Shown: one piece after another, positions 7,029 to 13,281 of the stretch
Numbering within the stretch: the first letter of the stretch is position 1
Layout: each line of letters opens with the position of its first letter
Assembly: GCA_902470095.1 (NCBI GenBank)
Contig: CABRFG010000014.1
Span: 1-37,056, forward strand
From: an uncultured Collinsella sp.
GTDB taxonomy: Bacteria > Actinomycetota > Coriobacteriia > Coriobacteriales > Coriobacteriaceae
Length of the DNA: 37,056 nt
Direction: 5' to 3'
The notes under the pieces: generated by a model
Told to the model about the DNA's origin: nothing
The model's input: only the letters and a program-made list of their open reading frames with translations
The model's database searches: none
Program-made: the position numbers and the translations under genes

Positions 7029-7895
7029 ATGCTGACGATTGGGTGTCATCTTTCGACGACGAAGGGCTATCGGGCAATGGGGGAGACGGCGCTGTCCATT
7101 GGCGCCAATACCTTTGCATTCTTTACGCGCAACCCGCGCGGCGGCAAGGCGAAAGATCTTGACATGGATGACGTGGCGGCCCTGCGCGAGCTTATGGAGC
7201 AAAACGATTTTGGCCCGCTCGTGGCTCATGCCCCGTATACCTATAACCCCTGCTCAGCCAAAGAGCGGGCGCGTGAGTTTGCCCTGGAGGCCATGGCAGA
7301 GGACCTACGACGCATGGAAGCACTGCCCGGCAACTATTACAACTTCCACCCCGGCGCGCATGTGGGGCAGGGGACTGATGCCGGCATTCAGATGATCGTC
7401 GACACCCTGTGCCAGGTGATGTTTGAGGGCCAGCAGACGACGGTGCTGCTCGAGACCATGGCCGGCAAGGGCACCGAGGTGGGCCGCAGCTTTGAAGAGC
7501 TGGCACTCATCATTGAGGGCGTTGCCGACAAGCGCCCCGAGCTGTCGGCCAAGTTGGGCGTTTGCTTGGACACCTGCCATGTGAATGACGCCGGCTATGG
7601 CATCGTCCACGATCTTGAAGGCGTGCTTGACGAGTTCGATCGTGTGGTGGGTATCGACCGCTTGCATGCCGTACACATCAACGATTCGAAGAACCTCTGT
7701 GGCGCCCATAAGGACCGCCACGAATGCATCGGTAAAGGCTATCTGGGTAGTGAAGAGTTTGGCGGCGGTATGCAGGTTATGCAAAATATTGTATCGAATG
7801 ACCGCTTGCGCGAATTGCCATTTATTTTGGAGACACCGAACGAACTTGCAGGTTATGCGGCTGAAATCAACCTGTTAAGGTCGTTGCAGCAGTAA
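7029..7895 (+). CDS. nfo: Endonuclease IV (AP endonuclease, deoxyribonuclease IV)
   Basis: 288 residues, full length for the family. It cleaves DNA 5' of abasic sites in base-excision repair. The trinuclear zinc ligands are present in order: HAPY, NFHPGAHVG, LLETMAGKG, CLDTCHVNDAGY, HINDSKN, KDRHECIGKG and ILETP, which are the nine His/Glu/Asp positions of the Nfo TIM barrel. The SD region GGGGGAG precedes the ATG. It stands alone between the second repeat copy and the ABC importer and has a terminator-like hairpin downstream. Confidence 0.95.
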   Translation: MLTIGCHLSTTKGYRAMGETALSIGANTFAFFTRNPRGGKAKDLDMDDVAALRELMEQNDFGPLVAHAPYTYNPCSAKERAREFALEAMAEDLRRMEALPGNYYNFHPGAHVGQGTDAGIQMIVDTLCQVMFEGQQTTVLLETMAGKGTEVGRSFEELALIIEGVADKRPELSAKLGVCLDTCHVNDAGYGIVHDLEGVLDEFDRVVGIDRLHAVHINDSKNLCGAHKDRHECIGKGYLGSEEFGGGMQVMQNIVSNDRLRELPFILETPNELAGYAAEINLLRSLQQ

Positions 7896-7941
7896 TGGCT
7901 GACATAAAGTGAAGTGCTCCATTCACGTTATGGGTTTGTTT

Positions 7942-7959
7942 CAATCAGTTTTCTGATTG
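7942..7959 (+). other. Hairpin in the leader of the ABC binding-protein gene
   Basis: A perfect 7-bp stem CAATCAG / CTGATTG (7942-7948, 7953-7959) with TTTT loop, 14 nt before the next hairpin. It could be part of a leader RNA structure or a protein-binding dyad. Confidence 0.4.
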
Positions 7960-7972
7960 CAGATTCTTCCAA

Positions 7973-7999
7973 GCGGGTGCATAATAACCCGCAGTTTTT
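7973..7999 (+). terminator. Terminator-like hairpin between nfo and the ABC importer
   Basis: Stem GCGGGT (7973-7978) with ACCCGC (7987-7992), an 8-nt loop, then AG and TTTTT. It ends 43 nt before the binding-protein ATG, so that gene's promoter probably lies upstream of it, which suggests read-through or attenuation. Confidence 0.6.
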
Positions 8000-8042
8000 G
8001 CAGACCTCTGAATCATGTGGGGTCATTGGAAGGAGACTGATT

Positions 8043-8903
8043 ATGAAGCTGAAGAAGCTTGGCGCATTTGCCGCCACGGGTGCTATGGCGCTCGCCCTCG
8101 CCCTGACGGGCTGCGGCTCGTCCAACGCCGCCTCTGGTTCCGATGCCGGTTCCAGCAGTTCTGACGACGCTAAGGTCGAGAAGGTCGACGGCTCCAAGGA
8201 GTACGCGCTCGTCAAGGACGGTACGCTGACCGTCGGCACCTCTGCCGAGTACGCCCCGTTTGAGTACAAGGATGACAACGGCGATTATCAGGGCTTTGAC
8301 CTTGAGCTCATCAAGGCTATCGGCGACAAGCTGGGCCTGGATGTCGAGTATGTCAACAATGACTTTGACACGCTGGTTCCGGGCGTCGCTTCGGGCGCTA
8401 AGTATGACGTCTCCATCGCGGCTATCACCGACACGCCCGAGCGTGAGAAGGAAGTCACTTTCTCCGATTCCTACTACATGGACGATCAGGCTATCGTGAC
8501 CAAGGTCGATAACACCGACATCACGGCCGACAACTACAGCGAGAAGCTCAACAACGCCGACGCTACCATCATCGTCCAGTCTGGCTCGACCGCCGAGTCC
8601 TTTGCCCAGGAGAACTTCCCCAAGGCCAAGATCGTCCCCTACAAGGACGCTACCGAGTGCTTCAGCGCCCTGCAGTCCGATAAGGGCGACGCCGTAGTCA
8701 CCAACCGCTCCGTTGCCAGCCAGCTGACCGCCGAGCAGTTCAACACCTGCCAGACCATTAAGCAGATCAGCACCGGCGAGGAGTACGCCATCGCCATCAA
8801 CCAGGGCAACACCAAGCTCAAGGACGACATCAACCAGGCCATCAAGGACCTGACCGACGACGGTACCGTTGACGCCCTCATGGCTAAGTACAACATCAAG
8901 TAA
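8043..8903 (+). CDS. Polar amino-acid ABC transporter substrate-binding lipoprotein
   Basis: 286 residues; the start at 8043 has GGAAGGAG upstream. The signal peptide ends in the lipobox LTGC, with Cys24 as the lipidated residue, followed by a Ser/Gly/Ala-rich linker. The mature part is a family-3 solute-binding protein: LTVGTSAEYAPFEY, GFDLELIKAIGDKLG, AAITDTPEREKEVTFSDSYY. These motifs are typical of glutamine, arginine or cystine-type receptors; the actual ligand cannot be read off. Two hairpins separate it from the permease gene, the usual arrangement for making more receptor than membrane subunit. Codon use is strongly biased, suggesting high expression. Confidence 0.93.
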   Translation: MKLKKLGAFAATGAMALALALTGCGSSNAASGSDAGSSSSDDAKVEKVDGSKEYALVKDGTLTVGTSAEYAPFEYKDDNGDYQGFDLELIKAIGDKLGLDVEYVNNDFDTLVPGVASGAKYDVSIAAITDTPEREKEVTFSDSYYMDDQAIVTKVDNTDITADNYSEKLNNADATIIVQSGSTAESFAQENFPKAKIVPYKDATECFSALQSDKGDAVVTNRSVASQLTAEQFNTCQTIKQISTGEEYAIAINQGNTKLKDDINQAIKDLTDDGTVDALMAKYNIK

Positions 8904-8924
8904 ATAGCTACTTGATTGCGCGCG

Positions 8925-8954
8925 GGCCCTTTCCGTTTTGCGGAGAGGGCCTTT
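8925..8954 (+). terminator. Intra-operon terminator hairpin after the binding-protein gene
   Basis: An 11-bp stem, GGCCCTTTCCG (8925-8935) with 8941-8951, one T-G pair, then TTT. It lies between the receptor and permease genes and would be partial if they form one operon. Confidence 0.65.
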
Positions 8955-8965
8955 GCGCTTCTCTT

Positions 8966-8991
8966 GACGGAGAGTGCTTCCGTCTCGTTTT
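8966..8991 (+). terminator. Second intra-operon hairpin before the permease
   Basis: Stem GACGGA (8966-8971) with TCCGTC (8979-8984), 7-nt loop, followed by TCGTTTT. It is in tandem with the preceding hairpin. Confidence 0.45.
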
Positions 8992-9019
8992 GCCGGCAAC
9001 TTCTACGATAGGAGCCACC

Positions 9020-10381
9020 TTGTCTCGATTGAACGAAGGGGCTGCGGAGCAGCGTTTTCCACTGCCCGCCTTGCTCCAAAAGCTAGCCTGCGCCATGGCC
9101 GTGGCGCTCGCGCTGGCGTGCGTGGGGGCATATGCGCCCACGACCGCCCAGGCGCTTGAGACCGCAAAGATTACCGCCCGACCCAACACTGGTTCGGGCA
9201 GCGCTGTGGTCGGCGGCACCGAGACGCGCATTACCTGGGAAGTTCAGGCCGATGCCGATGAGGAGCTGAGCGGTCTTTCGCTGACGTTTGTCGACGGCAC
9301 GACGTTTGGCGCCGATGACACGCGATTGACGATGCTCTCGAGCGAGGACCTCATGGATCGTACGCCCATGAAGCCCACGTGCAAGGCTGACGGCCAGACG
9401 CTCAAGATCGACTTTGGTGAGACGGCGCCTGCCGGCGGCTTTTTCCGTGTCGAGGTCTACGGCGTGACCTTCCCCGTCGAGGGCGGCGATGAGGCCTTTA
9501 GCGGCACCTATACGCTCGCCGACGGTTCGACCAAGAAGATTTCCAAGATTCCATCGGTGGAGATCAAGGGCGTGACGGCATTCGATAACTTCCTGGCCGA
9601 TCTTAAGGAGCAGCCGTGGGTCGAGGCATGGAATTCCAACATGTTCCTTCGCCTGTTCCTGAACCCGGTCATTTTGGTCCAGAGCCTGCCGATCGTCTTC
9701 AAAGGCTTCCTCATGTCGCTCTCGATCGTGCTCGTAGCGTTTCCGCTGGCAATTCCCTTTGGCTTTGCCTTGTCGCTCATGCGCATCTCCAAGTCGCGCA
9801 TCCTGCGTTGCCTTGCCGGCATCTATGTGAATATCATCCGCGGTACGCCGGCGTTCCTGCAGATCTACATTGCATTCTTTGGCCTGCCGCTGGCCGGCGT
9901 CAAGGTGGACGACTACGTCTTGGGCGTTATCGTTATGGCCATGAACTCGTCCGCCTACCTGTGCGAGATCTTCCGCGCCGGTATTCAGTCGATCCCCAAG
10001 GGCCAGAACGAGGCCGCGCGCTCGCTGGGCATGAACGCCTTCCAAACATTGCTCTACGTTATGATTCCGCAGACGTTCCGCAATGTCCTGCCTACGCTGA
10101 CCAGTGAGTTCATCCTGCTTTACAAGGATACGTCGCTGCTCGCGGCCGTGGGCGTGGTCGAGATCGTCATGAACGCCCGCACCATCGTGGCCACGACGGG
10201 GTCCATCACGCCGTATGTGGTTGCCGCCCTGTTCTATCTGGTCATCACCCTGCCGCTTGCACGCTTGGTGAGCGGTCTTGAGGCGAGGCTGCTGGGTACG
10301 GCCGAAACCAAAAAGAAGCGTCCCACCAAGAGCGCCGGACAGGTTGTCGCGACGCCCGCCGATCACATCGCCGGTCTGTAA
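9020..10381 (+). CDS. Amino-acid ABC transporter permease with N-terminal signal peptide and extracellular domain
   Basis: 453 residues from a TTG with AGGAG 5 nt upstream; the longer frame to 8912 runs back into the terminator region. Residues 21-45 look like a cleavable signal peptide (AMAVALALACVGAYA, then AQA). Residues about 46-205 form a beta-rich, extracytoplasmic domain of unknown type. From about residue 215 a HisM/GlnP-type permease follows with several membrane spans and the EAA loop EAARSLGMNAFQTLLYVMIPQ, which docks with the ATPase. Ordinary family members have about 220-300 residues and no ectodomain. The ectodomain may interact with the lipoprotein receptor (inference). Confidence 0.88.
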   Translation: MSRLNEGAAEQRFPLPALLQKLACAMAVALALACVGAYAPTTAQALETAKITARPNTGSGSAVVGGTETRITWEVQADADEELSGLSLTFVDGTTFGADDTRLTMLSSEDLMDRTPMKPTCKADGQTLKIDFGETAPAGGFFRVEVYGVTFPVEGGDEAFSGTYTLADGSTKKISKIPSVEIKGVTAFDNFLADLKEQPWVEAWNSNMFLRLFLNPVILVQSLPIVFKGFLMSLSIVLVAFPLAIPFGFALSLMRISKSRILRCLAGIYVNIIRGTPAFLQIYIAFFGLPLAGVKVDDYVLGVIVMAMNSSAYLCEIFRAGIQSIPKGQNEAARSLGMNAFQTLLYVMIPQTFRNVLPTLTSEFILLYKDTSLLAAVGVVEIVMNARTIVATTGSITPYVVAALFYLVITLPLARLVSGLEARLLGTAETKKKRPTKSAGQVVATPADHIAGL

Positions 10382-10393
10382 GGAGGTCCTATC

Positions 10394-11146
10394 ATGAGCG
10401 AAACCAATAACTCGAACGAGGTCGTCGTTAGCATCAAGAACCTCCAGAAGGCCTTTGGCGATAACGTGGTCCTGCGCGATATCGATCTGGACGTTCACAA
10501 GGGTGAGGTCGTCGTAGTCCTGGGTCCTTCGGGCTCGGGCAAGTCGACGATGCTTCGCTGCATCAATCGTCTGGAGCATCCCACGAGCGGCTCGATTGTC
10601 GTTGAGGGCGTGGATGTGTGCGCCAAGGGTGTCGACCTCAACAAAGTGCGCACGCACCTGGGCATGGTGTTTCAGCAGTTCAACCTGTTCCCGCACCTGT
10701 CGGTCAAAAAGAACGTCATGCTTGCGCAGCAAAAGGTGCTCAAGCGCAGCAAGGAAGAGGCCGAGAAGATTGCCATCGAGGAGCTGACCAAGGTCGGTCT
10801 TGCCGAGCGTATCGACTTTATGCCGAGCCAGCTCTCGGGCGGTCAGCAGCAGCGCGTGGCCATCGCCCGTGCCCTGTCGATGAATCCGCACGTGATGCTC
10901 TTTGACGAGGCCACGTCAGCGCTTGACCCCGAGCTTGTCCGCGACGTCCTTGGCGTTATGCGCGATCTTGCGCGTGACGGTATGACCATGATCGTGGTGA
11001 CGCACGAGATGGGCTTTGCCCGCGACGTCGCCGACCGCGTCGTCTTTATGGACGGCGGCGTTATCGTGGAAGAGGGTACGCCGAGCGAGGTTTTCGACCA
11101 TCCCAAGAGCGAACGCACCAAGGCGTTCTTGGGCAATATCTCGTAG
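10394..11146 (+). CDS. Amino-acid ABC transporter ATP-binding protein (GlnQ/HisP type)
   Basis: 250 residues; AAGGAGG precedes the ATG, 12 nt after the permease stop. All ABC ATPase motifs are present: Walker A GPSGSGKS (44-51), Q-loop GMVFQQFNLFPH, signature LSGGQQQR, Walker B VMLFDEATSALDPE and the switch His in VVTHEMGF. It is closest in pattern to GlnQ/HisP/ArtP and energises import by the preceding permease. It is followed by a strong terminator. Confidence 0.95.
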   Translation: MSETNNSNEVVVSIKNLQKAFGDNVVLRDIDLDVHKGEVVVVLGPSGSGKSTMLRCINRLEHPTSGSIVVEGVDVCAKGVDLNKVRTHLGMVFQQFNLFPHLSVKKNVMLAQQKVLKRSKEEAEKIAIEELTKVGLAERIDFMPSQLSGGQQQRVAIARALSMNPHVMLFDEATSALDPELVRDVLGVMRDLARDGMTMIVVTHEMGFARDVADRVVFMDGGVIVEEGTPSEVFDHPKSERTKAFLGNIS

Positions 11147-11173
11147 CGGCGCGTCGAAGTTGTCGATATAGCA

Positions 11174-11207
11174 AACGGGGACCGGATAGTATCCGGCCCC
11201 CGTTTTT
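11174..11207 (+). terminator. Terminator of the amino-acid ABC operon
   Basis: A 14-bp stem (11174-11187 with 11191-11204, one A-C mismatch), 3-nt loop and TTTTT ending at 11207. Confidence 0.88.
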
Positions 11208-11278
11208 GTTTGGGCGTGAACGACTGTTGTTGTGCAATGCTCGGCTGTCAGTTGCTTTGCGACTTTCTGACGGCTTCG

Positions 11279-11698
11279 TTAGGCCAGCTCCGCTCCCAGG
11301 GCTTTGCAGGCCGCCTCGCCCTCATCGTCGGGCGCATCGTAGCAGATGACGGAATCGACGACGTTGACGCCCGCCTCGTCGGCGTCCGCCTTCCAGTTGT
11401 CCATCCACTCGCCCTCGGCCCACGAATAGGAACCAAAGAGGATGACCTTCTTGTCGCCGAGGGCTTCCTTGACCTCATCCCACATGGGCTGGAACTCATC
11501 GTATTCAAGCTCCTCGGAGCCCATGGCGGGGCAGCCGAAGGCGATGGCATCATAGTTGGTGGCCTTGTCGGCAGAGAAGTCGGCGCAGGGGATGACTGCG
11601 GCCTCGGCTCCGGCTGACGTTGCGCCCTCGGCGACGAGGTTTGCCATGGCCTCGGTGTTGCCTGTGCCGCTCCAGTAGACGACTGCGATCTTGCTCAT
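11279..11698 (-). CDS. Flavodoxin
   Basis: 139 residues, the short flavodoxin length. The FMN phosphate loop SGTGNTEAM is at residues 10-18, and later flavin-contact regions (AFGCPAMGSEE, FGSYSWAEGEWMD) are in place. It is a small cytoplasmic electron carrier that can replace ferredoxin when iron is short. AAAGGAC lies 7 nt before the ATG. It is the second gene after DUF3793, 46 nt apart, probably co-transcribed from the promoter with the iron box at 12471-12515. Confidence 0.93.
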   Translation of the reverse strand: MSKIAVVYWSGTGNTEAMANLVAEGATSAGAEAAVIPCADFSADKATNYDAIAFGCPAMGSEELEYDEFQPMWDEVKEALGDKKVILFGSYSWAEGEWMDNWKADADEAGVNVVDSVICYDAPDDEGEAACKALGAELA

Positions 11699-11744
11699 AT
11701 TGAGTCCTTTCGGTTGTGCGGCGTGCGGCCGCGGTTTGTACGTT

Positions 11745-12449
11745 CTATCGGGTCGCCTGGGCAAGTTGCGCCAAGCTGCAGCCCTGCTGATAGATAAAGG
11801 TGAGGTGTTGGGTGCAGGCACGGTACGCATCAAACGTCGCAAGCGCCTGCTCGGCATTCGTATAGACCTTCCAGGCTCCAAAGATCTTGTAGTTCTCGCC
11901 ACGTTGGGCGATGAACTCGTGCACGTCGTCGTAGGGATACCCCAGGAAGTAGCCAATTTCGTGTGGAAACTCGCAGGTGCAGCCGTTGTCGTAGCGTGCT
12001 TGATGGTCCAATGCGCATCGGGTTTGGCCGCATGCGCATTCCGCGGCGTTATTGCTTGCGAGCGTGATGCGCGATGCCAGGTGCACAAGACATGCCGAGA
12101 GGTTGCCGGTGTCGTAGCCCTCCTTGGCGAGTGCCGTTTTGGCGCGCGGGTCAGCAAGGTAAGTGGCGAGGCTATTGGGCCGATATGCGTATACGAGCGC
12201 CCCGCAGGGGCGCCAGACCAAAACGCTCAGATGAATGCCGAGCGAGTTAAGCTCGCGGTTGCACTGGGCGATAACGTTGAGCAGGCGTGCTCGGCGTTCT
12301 GCGATTGACGCGGTCGCGTCCGAACCATCCTGATGGGCGTAGACGCCGGGATAGGTAAAGAGCGATGCCGGCTTGATGCCCGCGAGCGTGGGAGAGCAGT
12401 TGCGCACGACCGCTGCCTGAAACGTTGGAATGTCTATGGTTCGGGTCAC
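11745..12449 (-). CDS. DUF3793 family protein
   Basis: 234 residues from a GTG with AAGGAG upstream. The diagnostic DUF3793 stretch PHEIGYFLGYP followed by DDVHEFI is present, as is a Cys-rich segment (CACGQTRCALDHQ, NGCTCEF) that could bind metal. The family has no proven function; in Clostridia and Coriobacteriia it typically sits beside flavodoxin or iron-uptake genes, as here. The strong promoter with an overlapping DtxR-like site suggests induction in iron limitation (inference). Confidence 0.85.
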   Translation of the reverse strand: MTRTIDIPTFQAAVVRNCSPTLAGIKPASLFTYPGVYAHQDGSDATASIAERRARLLNVIAQCNRELNSLGIHLSVLVWRPCGALVYAYRPNSLATYLADPRAKTALAKEGYDTGNLSACLVHLASRITLASNNAAECACGQTRCALDHQARYDNGCTCEFPHEIGYFLGYPYDDVHEFIAQRGENYKIFGAWKVYTNAEQALATFDAYRACTQHLTFIYQQGCSLAQLAQATR

Positions 12450-12470
12450 GGTGCTCCTTACGGATCTAAA

Positions 12471-12515
12471 CTGTTAGCCTAGGAAAACTTATACACGAAA
12501 GTAAGCCATGGTCAA
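12471..12515 (-). promoter_or_regulatory. Promoter with overlapping DtxR/IdeR-like iron box, DUF3793-flavodoxin operon
   Basis: On the minus strand TTGACC (12515-12510) and TATAAG (12493-12488) are 16 nt apart. Immediately downstream, across the expected transcription start, lies CCTAGGCTAACAG (12483-12471), whose TAGGCTAAC core matches nine consecutive central positions of the actinobacterial iron-box consensus. The outer positions match poorly. A repressor bound here would block initiation. Confidence 0.5.
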
Positions 12516-12625
12516 CAAAAAAGTTTGAGTAGGGAAACTAATTGACCGAACCGACATGATTTTGGGTTAAGATGGGGACACCCCACGGGGGTATCTCTGA
12601 AATGGACCGTAAGGAAGGGGAGCGT

Positions 12626-13009
12626 ATGAGCGACTTGCTCAACCCAGCAAATATCATCGTGCTGGGCGTGATTGCTATTGGTATGTTCTTTGGGCTGCGC
12701 CGTATTGCGGCGTCGACGCATGGGAAGAGTTGCTGCAGTGATGGCGCAAGCGGAAAGAAAGCCAAGAGGGTTGTTGTGGTGGATACCGATGCGTCGCACT
12801 ATCCCTATAGCGATGAGCTGTTCATCGGCGGCATGAGCTGTGACGACTGCGCTCAGAACGTAGCCAATGCCCTCAATACGCTTGATGGCGTGTGGGCAAC
12901 GGTAACGTATGCGGACCACACGGCACGCGTACGCTCGAAGCGCCCGGTTGATCGCGACACACTCGAGACGGCGGTGAGGGGTGCGGGCTATTACGTTATG
13001 AAAATGTAG
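12626..13009 (+). CDS. Membrane-anchored heavy-metal-associated (HMA) domain protein
   Basis: 127 residues; GGGGAG precedes the ATG at 12626, and the in-frame extension to 12572 has no SD. One membrane helix spans residues about 8-24 (NIIVLGVIAIGMFFGLR). After it comes a Cys pair (KSCCSDG, residues 36-37), then a linker, then an HMA fold with the metal site GGMSCDDCA (Cys72 and Cys75). Cu(I)/Zn chaperones use this CXXC. Tethering with an added CC motif recalls the small Cys-rich proteins next to FeoB. It is divergent from the DUF3793-flavodoxin pair, so the two sides may share metal control. The metal is not determinable from sequence. Confidence 0.85.
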   Translation: MSDLLNPANIIVLGVIAIGMFFGLRRIAASTHGKSCCSDGASGKKAKRVVVVDTDASHYPYSDELFIGGMSCDDCAQNVANALNTLDGVWATVTYADHTARVRSKRPVDRDTLETAVRGAGYYVMKM

Positions 13010-13175
13010 GCGTTGCCCTCTCCGGTGGGTACCAGCCTCCTGCCCATTGTGACTATCGGCATCCAAAAATTTGCGCAAAAATAACCTTTAGATGCGGCAA
13101 AAGTGGAGTTTGGTGACGGTTTGCGCGGAATTCGCTACCAATCGAGCATCTATGAACCCGTCCAAAAAATTACAG

Positions 13176-13191
13176 GTGTATATTTATACAC
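13176..13191. promoter_or_regulatory. Perfect palindrome upstream of the surface-protein gene
   Basis: GTGTATA (13176-13182) and TATACAC (13185-13191) flank a TT centre. It lies about 90 nt upstream of the start of the 850-residue surface protein in an AT-rich patch, as an operator would. No further regulatory identity can be given. Confidence 0.4.
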
Positions 13192-13281
13192 TGATTATTG
13201 CTGTGCTCAGATTGCAATTAACCGTGGACAGAAATGAAGAATGCTAAAACTGGGCTTTAGGACAGGGGAGGCTATAACCTT

